A stretch of DNA of 51,796 bases from a virus. Within the stretch, counting starts at the first letter, position 1. The number at the start of each line of letters is the position of its first letter. Below are positions 1-5,775 of the stretch, piece after piece. The translations under genes were made by a program, and so were the position numbers. A model generated the notes under the pieces. That model was given only the letters and a program-made list of their open reading frames with translations. It did not search any database and was not told the DNA's origin. The stretch covers positions 1 to 51,796 of IMG/VR virus record IMGVR_UViG_3300020125_000256. One strand, 5' to 3'.

Positions 1-93
1 ACGGGGGTTTAGGTGAGCAGGGGGATAGCCCGCACCACCCACTGCCGCCCTCCCCCCGGTAGGTGGCTCAAGGCTGCCTATCGCCGGAACCCC

Positions 94-123
94 AGATTTG
101 ACAAGGACTTCTGTTTATAGAGG
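94..123 (+). promoter_or_regulatory. possible promoter-like motif ahead of the leftmost small genes
   Basis: AGATTTGACA at 94-103 is followed after 11 bases by TTATAGAGG. The same arrangement, AGATTTGACA-N11-TTATGTGAG, recurs at 1607-1636. A sigma-70 reading gives an ideal -35 (TTGACA) but a spacer of only 12 bases to TATAGA, which is too short for a normal promoter. The repetition ahead of two gene groups is the only argument for function. Confidence 0.25.
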
Positions 124-182
124 GCGGAGATCGGAAGCGTGGTGCGGAAGATATCCGCCGCCCAACCGATGGAGGGATGGAA

Positions 183-365
183 ATGGCAGACGGCGTGTGG
201 TGCGAGGCGTTCAAGTGGCGGCTGTGCGATCAGTGCAACGCCACGCTGGAAGGGGAGTGGTACGAGACAGTGGCCGGCACATACTGCTCTGAGGGTTGTG
301 CTGATGAGGCTGAGTGTCACGATGATGGGTTGATGCCGCGTGGCGTTGACGATTACCTGGACTAG
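183..365 (+). CDS. small zinc-ribbon-like protein (60 aa)
   Basis: I do not recognise the family. The 60-residue product has a CxxC pair (CDQC) near residue 16 and a second CxxxC pair (CSEGC) near residue 36, so it probably binds one structural zinc, followed by an acidic tail. The ATG at 183 lies six bases after GGAGGG at 171-176. The ATG at 177 directly abuts that ribosome binding site and is a poorer start. The next gene (381) has the same layout, and the pair may be co-translated. Small zinc ribbons in phages can be translational activators, takeover peptides or anti-sigma factors; nothing here discriminates. Confidence 0.6.
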   Translation: MADGVWCEAFKWRLCDQCNATLEGEWYETVAGTYCSEGCADEAECHDDGLMPRGVDDYLD

Positions 366-380
366 TGGGAGGGATTGGAC

Positions 381-572
381 ATGGACCGTGATTACTGCCC
401 CGAATGCGATCAGTATGTTGTGGCCAGCGTGCTGGCTGAGTATGGCCGCTGCCTTGGGTGTGTGGAGCGGCACGAGCAAGAGGCACGGCGGGAGTATTAC
501 TCTCATGTGCGGGCCGATTGGGTCTGCTCAAGGTGCGACAAGGTGACTGATGATTGCCAGTGTGGTGACTAG
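381..572 (+). CDS. small double zinc-ribbon protein (63 aa)
   Basis: The 63-residue product carries four Cys pairs: CPEC and CLGC in the N-terminal half, CSRC and CQC near the C terminus, consistent with two zinc-binding knuckles joined by a charged helix. A ribosome binding site (GGGAGGGA, 367-374) sits seven bases before ATG 381. A TTG at 375 is possible but too close to it. The gene follows the 183-365 gene by 15 bases and is followed by a nested hairpin. No family recognised; a nucleic-acid-binding or Com-like regulatory role is only a guess. Confidence 0.6.
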   Translation: MDRDYCPECDQYVVASVLAEYGRCLGCVERHEQEARREYYSHVRADWVCSRCDKVTDDCQCGD

Positions 573-574
573 CC

Positions 575-619
575 GGCCTTTGGTGATGCCCCTCGCCCAG
601 AGGGGCGCCGCCAAGGGCC
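575..619 (+). other. nested intergenic double hairpin
   Basis: The outer stem GGCCTTTGG (575-583) pairs with CCAAGGGCC (611-619) with one T-G wobble. The inner stem GCCCCTC (588-594) pairs perfectly with GAGGGGC (600-606) around a 5-base loop. There is no T-run, so it is more likely an mRNA processing or stability element than a simple terminator. Confidence 0.5.
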
Positions 620-654
620 GACTTCCGGCTCTGTTCACTAGGGAGGGATGGATC

Positions 655-918
655 ATGGTACGCAACGTTGTCGTGAACGTGGATTGCTTTCGTCGCCTTG
701 TCCTAAACCCGCAAGGCGGAATGGATTTGGAGTGTTACGTTGAAGGCATCGGTTGGTGTCTTGATAACGATGCCGTTGTCCCAGATGGCGTAATTGAGGG
801 CCACCTTGCCCGAGCTATCGGCTTGCTCATATTGCAGGCAGACAAGCTAGGGATGACACTCAAGCCAATTACATGGAAGGTGGAAGCACGCATGGCATCA
901 CAGCAAAGCGTAGCCTAG
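655..918 (+). CDS. hypothetical protein (87 aa)
   Basis: An unrecognised 87-residue protein starting at ATG 655, six bases after the strong site GGGAGGGA (641-648). A nearer ATG at 648 overlaps that site. The sequence begins with a beta-rich hydrophobic stretch (VRNVVVNVDC), has three cysteines and a predicted helical middle (IGLLILQADKLG). No signal peptide, membrane span or catalytic motif is visible. It sits between two intergenic hairpins in the small-gene block. Confidence 0.55.
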   Translation: MVRNVVVNVDCFRRLVLNPQGGMDLECYVEGIGWCLDNDAVVPDGVIEGHLARAIGLLILQADKLGMTLKPITWKVEARMASQQSVA

Positions 919-934
919 CTGCGACCCGCAGTAA

Positions 935-955
935 CGGGCAGGCTCGCCCTGCCCG
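935..955 (+). other. intergenic hairpin
   Basis: CGGGCAGG (935-942) pairs perfectly over 8 bp with CCTGCCCG (948-955), loop CTCGC. It lies between the genes ending at 918 and starting at 1006, without a clear T-tail. Confidence 0.5.
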
Positions 956-1005
956 ATGCTCTGGGCCGGCACTTCGCCAGCTCGCTTTCCTAAGGAGTGG
1001 ATACC

Positions 1006-1275
1006 ATGAGCACCATTTACGGCGGCGGCCGCATTGCAACTGCGGCGGACTTCGAGCAGATCAACGCAACCCGCAGGGCGGCCTACTACCGGGCAAGAGC
1101 CAAGCTAGTTGTGCCAACGGACTTACACTGCGAGCCGCAACCGCGGCGAGTGTATGGGATGCTGCGATGCGATGACAGGGCCATTGAGTGTCATCGCGAC
1201 CGCATTGTGGCCCGCGTGGAAGCGGGCGCCAAGTGGACGCCGGCTTTGATCAGGAGCTATCTACGTGAGGATTAG
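1006..1275 (+). CDS. hypothetical basic protein (89 aa)
   Basis: An unrecognised 89-residue protein rich in Arg and Ala. TAAGGAG at 991-997 sits well before ATG 1006; the upstream GTG at 997 overlaps that site. Residues 14-34 (about FEQINATRRAAYYRARAK) form a likely basic helix and the C terminus (ALIRSYLRED) another, so nucleic-acid binding is possible but unproven. A strong bulged hairpin follows the stop. Confidence 0.55.
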   Translation: MSTIYGGGRIATAADFEQINATRRAAYYRARAKLVVPTDLHCEPQPRRVYGMLRCDDRAIECHRDRIVARVEAGAKWTPALIRSYLRED

Positions 1276-1284
1276 TGACTCATT

Positions 1285-1325
1285 CCCTCCAGCCCGGCCG
1301 CTCGTTGTGGCCGGGCGCTGGAGGG
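1285..1325 (+). terminator. strong hairpin, possible terminator
   Basis: CCCTCCAGC plus CCGGCC (1285-1299) pairs with GGCCGG (1309-1314) and GCTGGAGGG (1317-1325), 15 bp with a 2-base bulge, followed by GCTTTTA. The tail is short, so termination would be partial. The ribosome binding site of the next gene lies just downstream. Confidence 0.5.
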
Positions 1326-1347
1326 GCTTTTAGGGGAGGGATGAACG

Positions 1348-1551
1348 ATGTATCGCGTATTTACTCGAACCTGGTGGAAAGAAGCGGATCGACCCGGCTG
1401 GCCACACAATCTTGAGCCCTGTCCCGGTCGGAAGACGACGATTCGTAAGAACGTCAAGACGGAGGAAGACGCAAGGGCCATTTGTCGTGCTTACAACGAC
1501 ACGCACAAGCCGGGACGTTATTCCCGCAAGGCCGAATATGAGGAGCAATAA
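1348..1551 (+). CDS. hypothetical protein (67 aa)
   Basis: A 67-residue basic, aromatic-rich protein whose N-terminal strand-like region (MYRVFTRTWW) is followed by a helix with the pattern EEDARAICRAYN, as seen in many small phage orphan proteins in which a short beta hairpin precedes one helix. GGGGAGGG lies about eight bases before ATG 1348; an ATG at 1341 is out of frame. No functional family recognised. Confidence 0.6.
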   Translation: MYRVFTRTWWKEADRPGWPHNLEPCPGRKTTIRKNVKTEEDARAICRAYNDTHKPGRYSRKAEYEEQ

Positions 1552-1554
1552 CCC

Positions 1555-1608
1555 GTGACGCTTGACCTGACAACCATCTGTGCGGTGTTGGTGGTGTTTC
1601 TCTGTTAG
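1555..1608 (+). CDS. possible 17-aa hydrophobic leader peptide
   Basis: GTG 1555 opens a 17-codon frame ending at TAG 1606-1608. GAGGAG in the end of the previous gene lies about nine bases upstream. The peptide is nearly all hydrophobic after residue 5 (TTICAVLVVFLC). It directly precedes the promoter-like motif and the pseudoknot leader, so it could be a leader peptide or a tiny membrane toxin, or simply a chance frame. Confidence 0.3.
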   Translation: MTLDLTTICAVLVVFLC

Positions 1609-1636
1609 ATTTGACACCGTCCCCTTATTATGTGAG
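1607..1636 (+). promoter_or_regulatory. second copy of the AGATTTGACA-N11-TTAT motif
   Basis: AGATTTGACA at 1607-1616 and TTATGTGAG at 1628-1636 reproduce the arrangement at 94-123. It sits five bases before the pseudoknot leader of the csrA gene group. Spacing does not fit a standard -35/-10 promoter; it could be a phage-specific promoter or operator. Confidence 0.3.
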
Positions 1637-1640
1637 AAAC

Positions 1641-1721
1641 CCTGGCGGGAATCCAACCAAACCAAACCACCGGCCCCCCTCGTCTCTGCCCGCCAGGTGC
1701 GAATGCAGGGGGGCTCGGTGG
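1641..1721 (+). ncRNA. H-type pseudoknot candidate in the leader of the csrA gene pair
   Basis: Stem 1 is CCTGGCGGG (1641-1649) with CCCGCCAGG (1689-1697), 9 perfect pairs. Stem 2 is 1667-1679 (CCACCGGCCCCCC) with 1708-1721, 13 pairs with one bulged T at 1715. The 5' arm of stem 2 lies in the loop of stem 1 and its 3' arm lies outside, so the two stems cross: a pseudoknot, or two mutually exclusive hairpins. Loop 1 (1650-1666) is A/C-rich and unpaired. The element ends nine bases before the AGGAGGG ribosome binding site of the 1743 gene, a position suited to translational control of that gene and csrA. Confidence 0.55.
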
Positions 1722-1742
1722 GATTCTTAGGAGGGAATTGCA

Positions 1743-1946
1743 ATGCTTCTTTACGATGTGACCTATCCCAATTCCAAGGCATTCGACCGCGATTGCACTT
1801 GGTCCTATTTGGCCCGGGTTGCTCGCGATCCGAAGCTTGTTGGTGCTATTGCCACTTGCACGAATGGCGAACGCTTTCAGCTCACCTTGGCCAATGATGG
1901 CAAATGGTATCGACCCGAAGATTTCCCAACCACAACAAGGAGGTAA
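1743..1946 (+). CDS. hypothetical protein upstream of csrA (67 aa)
   Basis: An unrecognised 67-residue protein starting at ATG 1743 behind AGGAGGG (1730-1736). It is mixed alpha/beta with several aromatic residues and no cysteine pair beyond isolated residues. Its stop overlaps the ribosome binding site of csrA (AAGGAGGTAA), and the genes are two bases apart, so they are almost certainly co-translated. The pseudoknot candidate ends 21 bases before its start. Confidence 0.65.
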   Translation: MLLYDVTYPNSKAFDRDCTWSYLARVARDPKLVGAIATCTNGERFQLTLANDGKWYRPEDFPTTTRR

Positions 1947-1948
1947 AC

Positions 1949-2143
1949 ATGCTTGTTCTCAATCGCCGCGTGGAAGAACGTATCATCCTCGAACACGCCG
2001 GCGCCCAGATCACCATTACCCTTTGTGCCGCCCACCGGGACCGTGCCCGGATCGGCATTGACGCCCCCGATGATGTACTCATTCGGCGGGAAGAGTTAGG
2101 ACCCTGGTTGCGAGAGGGGGATCACGATGGAAAGCAAGCGTGA
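1949..2143 (+). CDS. csrA: CsrA/RsmA-family RNA-binding regulator
   Basis: The 64-residue product matches CsrA from its first residue: MLVLNRRVEERIIL aligns with the MLVLSRKVGEKI strand, followed by IRIGIDAP-like residues (RARIGIDAPDDV) and the conserved IRREEL end of strand 5. CsrA dimers bind GGA motifs, often in ribosome binding sites, to block or stabilise mRNAs. The start at ATG 1949 is set by AAGGAGGT seven bases upstream and by the family N terminus; a longer frame from 1904 would add 15 unrelated residues. The last 15 or so residues after REEL form an unconserved charged tail. It could regulate host carbon metabolism or the phage's own GGA-rich leaders. Family assignment is firm; target is unknown. 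Confidence 0.93.
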   Translation: MLVLNRRVEERIILEHAGAQITITLCAAHRDRARIGIDAPDDVLIRREELGPWLREGDHDGKQA

Positions 2144-2516
2144 GTGGATTTATGGGATTTGGTTTGTGCCCGGCGGTGACCAAGACTACCTGGCCACGCT
2201 CAAGAAAACGGACGACGGGCCCTGGACCCTGGATTACCGCTTCCGGTATTACAGCCCGCTCTCCAAAAGCCCACATGACAACCTTGACAGAAAATCCTGT
2301 TATACCGCCCGCATGAAAGACGGATCGCAGGAAAGCCTTGCGAAGTCTCTGGAATGCCAACGGGCCATAATTGCCCACGTTGAAGCACGTTTGGGCGGAC
2401 AGCACGATTTCGTCGATTTGCAGTGTTATGACAATGATCCCAAAATGTTCTTCGAATTGGGATCAAGGGATTGGGCACATATCAGATTGGAGGGAGACCA
2501 TGGACGGACTGCTTGA
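2127..2516 (+). CDS. hypothetical protein (129 aa)
   Basis: A 129-residue protein starting at ATG 2127 inside the end of csrA (17-base overlap), with GAGAGGGGG upstream. The N-terminal half is rich in aromatic residues in strand-like alternation (WIYGIWFVPGG, GPWTLDYRFRYY), the C-terminal half is helical then acidic. No family recognised. Translational coupling to csrA suggests co-expression. Confidence 0.65.
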   Translation: MESKREWIYGIWFVPGGDQDYLATLKKTDDGPWTLDYRFRYYSPLSKSPHDNLDRKSCYTARMKDGSQESLAKSLECQRAIIAHVEARLGGQHDFVDLQCYDNDPKMFFELGSRDWAHIRLEGDHGRTA

Positions 2517-2625
2517 AATCTTGGCCGCCGTGGTGGTCGGCCTAGTTGTCTGGTACACCGCGATCTGCGTTGATGACTGGATGGAAAGGAGAGAACGCCA
2601 TGAAAATCAGAATAATCACGACTAA
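2500..2625 (+). CDS. small membrane protein (41 aa)
   Basis: ATG 2500 follows GGAGGGAG by a normal spacing and overlaps the end of the 2127 gene. Residues 4-23 (LLEILAAVVVGLVVWYTAIC) form one transmembrane helix; the C-terminal half is charged and His/Asn-rich and would be cytoplasmic. A longer in-frame start at 2371 lacks a ribosome binding site. A small phage membrane protein could be a holin, superinfection factor or inner-membrane effector; there is no further evidence. Confidence 0.6.
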   Translation: MDGLLEILAAVVVGLVVWYTAICVDDWMERRERHENQNNHD

Positions 2626-2662
2626 ACGTGACCTATTTTTCATCCACGGAGAACGAACATGA
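2600..2662 (+). CDS. possible 20-aa basic peptide
   Basis: ATG 2600 has AAGGAGAG nine to ten bases upstream and encodes MKIRIITTKRDLFFIHGERT, 20 residues. Its TGA overlaps the ATG of the 2659 gene (ATGA), the arrangement of a translational coupler. It may be a real micro-gene or only a re-initiation device. Confidence 0.4.
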   Translation: MKIRIITTKRDLFFIHGERT

Positions 2663-2871
2663 AACATCAAAAAACCCGCAAATGCCTAAAAGCGTATTGG
2701 TTGACTGGACAGAGCGTTTACACCCTGAAAGGGGATACGTTCTCTGCCGTTAGCCAGGATGGAGACAACTGGTATCGCAACGGCACGAACGAACACGAGG
2801 AAAGTCTTGAATTTTGCGAGGCGGACGTTCTGTTGGTCGGTGGCGCAAGAGACGGCATTGTCGTCGGCTAG
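2659..2871 (+). CDS. hypothetical protein (70 aa)
   Basis: ATG 2659 overlaps the stop of the 20-codon frame upstream and has CACGGAGAACG as ribosome binding site. The 70-residue product starts with a basic segment (KHQKTRKCLKAYW) and continues as beta-rich (SVYTLKGDTFSAVSQDGDNWY) with an acidic end. No family recognised. Confidence 0.6.
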   Translation: MKHQKTRKCLKAYWLTGQSVYTLKGDTFSAVSQDGDNWYRNGTNEHEESLEFCEADVLLVGGARDGIVVG

Positions 2872-2886
2872 AAAGGAGGAATCCCC

Positions 2887-3090
2887 GTGACCGAGAGAAT
2901 TAACCATCCTCGTGATCCTGAATGGAACATCGAGATTATCGAAGATGCCTGGCGCCAGGTAAACAACGCTTCCGATGACCTTGAACAAGCCGGGATGCTG
3001 GGCAAGGAAACGTCCCAGTTATTCACGAAACTGCTTGTCCAGCTCGACAAGGACATCCTGGGATTCAAGGACGCTAACCGCTACGCTTGA
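2887..3090 (+). CDS. hypothetical helical protein (67 aa)
   Basis: GTG 2887 lies behind an excellent AAAGGAGG. The 67-residue product is mostly helical with heptad-like spacing of Leu and Ile (LEQAGMLGKETSQLFTKLL) and would suit a small dimeric adaptor. No family recognised. A tRNA-like element fills the gap to the next gene. Confidence 0.6.
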   Translation: MTERINHPRDPEWNIEIIEDAWRQVNNASDDLEQAGMLGKETSQLFTKLLVQLDKDILGFKDANRYA

Positions 3091-3103
3091 CCGCTCAAGC
3101 GGT

Positions 3104-3182
3104 GCCCGCCGAGGGGTACAACGCTCCATGCTGGGAACACGTTGCACTTGGCTCTTATGCGGTTCGAATCCGCAGGCGGGCA
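3104..3182 (+). tRNA. tRNA-like element with non-canonical anticodon region
   Basis: GCCCGCC (3104-3110) and GGCGGGC (3175-3181) form a perfect 7-bp acceptor followed by A. TGCGG (3158-3162), loop TTCGAAT and CCGCA (3170-3174) make a perfect T-arm with the invariant TTCRANY loop. GGGG/CTCC (3113-3116/3124-3127) can form a D-stem, but its loop lacks the usual GG. An anticodon stem is only possible as GCTGG/TTGGC (3130-3134/3148-3152), with three wobbles around a 13-base loop. An alternative fold pairs CAACG (3119-3123) with CGTTG (3140-3144). It fills the intergenic gap almost exactly and ends four bases before ATG 3187. It is either a divergent tRNA or a tRNA mimic; no CCA is encoded. Confidence 0.5.
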
Positions 3183-3186
3183 ATTT

Positions 3187-3408
3187 ATGTATGAAGAGCA
3201 AAAATACTGTCCGATTTGTGGCAAAAAGGCTGCCGATGGGGAGTCGCTGGTCGCCGGCCCTGGAATTACAGCGCAACATCGCTGTAGCAAAGACACATTG
3301 CGTCGTATTGATTCGGCTTTATCTCAAGACGGCAGGTCGCCTAGGAAACCTACCGAAAAAGAGAGACTTCAGCTTGGATTCAAAATGCTTGATGGCCGCT
3401 TTTCTTGA
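3187..3408 (+). CDS. small zinc-finger-like protein (73 aa)
   Basis: The 73-residue product begins with a knuckle CPICGKK and has later His and Cys residues (QHRCSKD), consistent with a CCHC-type zinc site, then a basic C-terminal half. ATG 3187 lies only four bases after the tRNA-like element, whose 3' strand would supply the weak ribosome binding sequence (GGCGGG). Translation may thus depend on folding or processing of that element. A longer in-frame start at 3142 lies inside the element. No specific family recognised. Confidence 0.6.
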   Translation: MYEEQKYCPICGKKAADGESLVAGPGITAQHRCSKDTLRRIDSALSQDGRSPRKPTEKERLQLGFKMLDGRFS

Positions 3409-3420
3409 AGGGAGGGACAA

Positions 3421-3789
3421 ATGGCACATACACCTGGACCGTGGCATTGGAAGGGCGAGGATTATCGCGGCGAATGGGGATGGCAACTCCTGGTAGGTCC
3501 GCACGGAGAAGGCATCTTGTGCGGCGAGGAGGATGACCGCCAACCGTATCGCCATTTGCGGGTAGGCATGCCAATCGAGCCAGCCTATTGCAAGACCGGA
3601 TTTGAGGCCGACAAGGAATCCGCGCCGTGTGTGCATGTGCGAATTGATGATGCCCGGCTCATCTCTGCCGCTCCGGAGTTGCTTGCCGCGTGTGAGGATG
3701 TCATTGAAAAAATGGCACCAACCACATGCGAAGCACAATCCGTATTCGACAAATTACACGCCGCCATTAAGAAAGCGAGGGGCCAATGA
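3421..3789 (+). CDS. phage protein of the HTPGPW / DARLIxAAPELL family (122 aa)
   Basis: The N terminus AHTPGPWHW and the segment RIDDARLISAAPELLAACE are hallmarks of a widespread but uncharacterised phage and prophage family. The C-terminal helix is also typical. ATG 3421 is preceded by AAGGGAGGGACAA. Two shorter relatives with the same opening (LTPAPW, LTPGNW) are encoded at 10788 and 11132. The function is unknown. Confidence 0.75.
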   Translation: MAHTPGPWHWKGEDYRGEWGWQLLVGPHGEGILCGEEDDRQPYRHLRVGMPIEPAYCKTGFEADKESAPCVHVRIDDARLISAAPELLAACEDVIEKMAPTTCEAQSVFDKLHAAIKKARGQ

Positions 3790-4001
3790 TACCTGACATG
3801 ACACTAATCGACTACTTCGCCGGCCAAGCCTTGACGGGCCTGTTATCCCAGACCACGTACACGGAGACCGGCTATCCGTGCCCTAACTGGGAAGGAGACT
3901 CCGAAGATGTAAAGGGCCTTTGCCAAAGAGCCTACCGTATCGCTGAAACCATGCTGGAGGCCAAGAAAATCATCGCCGCCGACAAAAAGGAGAAATCATG
4001 A
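3786..4001 (+). CDS. hypothetical protein (71 aa)
   Basis: ATG 3786 overlaps the stop of the preceding gene (ATGA). The 71-residue acidic product opens with a hydrophobic helix (LIDYFAGQALTGLL) and ends in a lysine-rich helix (AETMLEAKKIIAADKKEKS). This ending is common in short phage proteins of recombination operons. An overlap with the 3998 gene continues the tight array leading to the ERF gene. Confidence 0.6.
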   Translation: MIPDMTLIDYFAGQALTGLLSQTTYTETGYPCPNWEGDSEDVKGLCQRAYRIAETMLEAKKIIAADKKEKS

Positions 4002-4264
4002 CCTGTGAAGAGTTCCGCACCCTAGTAAGCCGCTTCCGCACTATCCCCACCGCTGCCGAGGTAATCAGCGTAGTTGTGCACGCTCGCAAATGCCAAACGT
4101 GCAGGGCGTTTGTTATAACGCGGGATAACCTGGCCGAACAAAGCATGACGCCCGAGCAAATCGAAGGCTGTCGTCAATTATCTAACGCTGTCGCTGCCAA
4201 CGCCCTGGCCAGATTGCGGGAAGACCCTGAACTACAAGACATGATGAAAGGAGCCAATAAATGA
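3998..4264 (+). CDS. hypothetical protein with one CxxC (88 aa)
   Basis: ATG 3998 overlaps the previous stop and follows AAAGGAGAAATC. The 88-residue product is mainly helical, with CxxC at about residue 31 (RKCQTCRAF) and another Cys later, reminiscent of zinc-finger anti-sigma-type proteins (HxxxCxxC), although His 28 is the only nearby histidine. It overlaps the ERF gene by four bases, so a recombination accessory role is possible but not shown. Confidence 0.6.
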   Translation: MTCEEFRTLVSRFRTIPTAAEVISVVVHARKCQTCRAFVITRDNLAEQSMTPEQIEGCRQLSNAVAANALARLREDPELQDMMKGANK

Positions 4265-5022
4265 GCCAGCCTAATCAGCTTGAACGTTCAAGCGGCGTCA
4301 CCAATCCTCTCGTCTTGCTGGAAGCCGCCATCAAGAAAGGCATTAAGCCCGAGGAACTGGGCAAGCTTCTGGACTTGCAAGAGCGATGGGAACGCAATAG
4401 GGCCGCCGAACAATATGCGGGGGCTATCACGCAATTTCAAGCCAAAATGCCAGCCGTCCTTAAAGTCAACCCCGTGAAAAACAAGGCTGGTCAGATAATG
4501 TACCACTTCGCCGACTTCGCGGACGTAATGGACATTGTTCAGCCCATCGCCTCGGAATGTGGGATTGTCATCACCTTTGACACCGAGCCGCAGGAAAAAC
4601 GTCTCAAAGTAACCTGCAATATCCGCGTTGGCACGCACGTTGAACATGCCCATGCCTACGTTTCCGTGCCCAATATCCCCAATGCCAACGATACCCAGCA
4701 AGATGGGGGAGCCATTGCTTTTGGCAAGAGGTACGCTGTTTGTGCTGGCCTGGGCATCCGCATTAAGGGCGAAGATAACGACGCCAGGTTTGACGACCAA
4801 AGCTTGACCGCTCAAGAGACAGAGGAGATAAACTCGCTCATTGAAGCATGCCGTTTGGCGGGTCGCTCGGACGCTGGTATACAACAGTTCTGGGACTGGA
4901 TTTTTAAGGAGACCGACACCACGAAACGCTTGGCCGAGATGCCACGAACCGATTTGGGACGGGCCAAGGTTGCTCTCCAGGAATGGCTCAAGAAGTATGG
5001 CAAGAAAGGGGGTGGCCAATGA
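4261..5022 (+). CDS. erf: ERF-family single-strand annealing protein
   Basis: The 253-residue protein fits the ERF recombinase superfamily. Helical residues 14-60 lead into the core (YHFADFADVMDIVQPIASECGIVITF, about residues 80-107), and the later AIAFGKRYAVCAGLGI with following EDNDAR (about 152-180) matches the family's ITYARRYAL-GI-EDDD signature. ERF proteins anneal complementary single strands in phage recombination and genome circularisation. The start at ATG 4261 overlaps the upstream stop, and the end overlaps the exonuclease gene. An annealing protein next to a YqaJ exonuclease is a standard two-component recombination pair. Confidence 0.88.
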   Translation: MSQPNQLERSSGVTNPLVLLEAAIKKGIKPEELGKLLDLQERWERNRAAEQYAGAITQFQAKMPAVLKVNPVKNKAGQIMYHFADFADVMDIVQPIASECGIVITFDTEPQEKRLKVTCNIRVGTHVEHAHAYVSVPNIPNANDTQQDGGAIAFGKRYAVCAGLGIRIKGEDNDARFDDQSLTAQETEEINSLIEACRLAGRSDAGIQQFWDWIFKETDTTKRLAEMPRTDLGRAKVALQEWLKKYGKKGGGQ

Positions 5023-5657
5023 TCGAATATAACGTCGAGCAGGGTAGCCCCGAGTGGTTCGGCCTGCGCCTGGGCCGCCCCACAGCCAGCGAGTTTAGCC
5101 GCATTCTCACCCCGGCCAAAGCCGATTACTCGGCCCAGGCCGCCGACTACATCGACGAGTTAATCGGCATCAAGCTGAATGCCCTGGACGGCCGCTTCCC
5201 CCCCTGGGTCGAAAAGTATACCTCGCGGGACATGGCCAATGGCGAGGCATTCGAGGCCGAGGCCCGCTTCTGGTATGCCATGGAGACAGGCAACCGCGTT
5301 AGGCAAGTGGGGTTTGTCACCACCGACGACGGGCGCTTTGGCTGTTCGCCTGATGGCCTGATCGACCCGGACGGTGGCCTGGAGCTCAAATGCCCGCACC
5401 CATCAACCCAAATGTACCGGCTGCGCAAGGGAGTCCTGCCCAACGAGTACAAGGGCCAGGTACACGGGGCTTTGGCCATCACGGGCCGGAAATGGTGGGA
5501 CTTCGTTTCCTACTGCCATGGCCTGCCCAAATTCATGGTGCGGGTCGAGCCGGATGACTTCACCGAGAAGCTCAAGGCCGCCCTGGAGAAGTTCTGGACC
5601 GACTACCAGAAGGTTTTAACCCGGTTCGGTCTTGACACGGTCAACGCACAAGTTTAA
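5019..5657 (+). CDS. YqaJ-type viral recombinase exonuclease
   Basis: The 212-residue protein has the YqaJ/lambda-exonuclease fold signature. QGSPEWFGLRLGRPTASEF at residues 8-26 is the typical entry, GEAFEAEAR supplies an acidic residue near 76-79, SPDGL gives Asp112, and LELKCP gives Glu122 and Lys124 of the PD-(D/E)XK centre. It should resect 5' ends of double-stranded DNA and load the adjacent ERF annealer. ATG 5019 overlaps the ERF stop and has AAAGGGGGTGG upstream; a longer frame from 4983 reads into ERF. All catalytic residues are present. Confidence 0.9.
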   Translation: MIEYNVEQGSPEWFGLRLGRPTASEFSRILTPAKADYSAQAADYIDELIGIKLNALDGRFPPWVEKYTSRDMANGEAFEAEARFWYAMETGNRVRQVGFVTTDDGRFGCSPDGLIDPDGGLELKCPHPSTQMYRLRKGVLPNEYKGQVHGALAITGRKWWDFVSYCHGLPKFMVRVEPDDFTEKLKAALEKFWTDYQKVLTRFGLDTVNAQV

Positions 5658-5660
5658 TAT
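5632..5660 (+). promoter_or_regulatory. sigma-70-like promoter at the end of the exonuclease gene
   Basis: TTGACA at 5632-5637 and TAATAT at 5655-5660 are separated by exactly 17 bases. The -10 overlaps the exonuclease stop codon, so transcripts would begin in the 118-base gap and cross the GC-rich hairpin before the ParB-like gene. This is the best sigma-70 match I found in the left block. Confidence 0.5.
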
Positions 5661-5704
5661 CACGTCCCTCGCTTTGACCACCGAACACTTTTTCCGATCT
5701 TGCC

Positions 5705-5751
5705 CCCCCGGGCCGGCACTTCAAGCAAAGCGAGAGAACCCGGCTCGGGGG
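5705..5751 (+). terminator. GC-rich hairpin with T-run, attenuator before the ParB-like gene
   Basis: CCCCCGGGCCGG (5705-5716) pairs with CCGGCTCGGGGG (5740-5751) over 12 bp with one G-T wobble and a 23-base loop, followed after CGGCA by TTTTT. It lies between the promoter at 5632 and the gene at 5776, so it could terminate the recombination operon or attenuate the new transcript. Confidence 0.6.
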
Positions 5752-5775
5752 CGGCATTTTTAGAGGTACACATCC

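Noticed and set aside
94-121. Ordinary sigma-70 promoter at TTGACA 98-103
   Set aside because: Distance to TATAGA is 12 bases, too short; kept only as a low-confidence repeated motif.
4288-5019. Minus-strand frame of 243 codons
   Set aside because: Antisense to the well-supported ERF gene.
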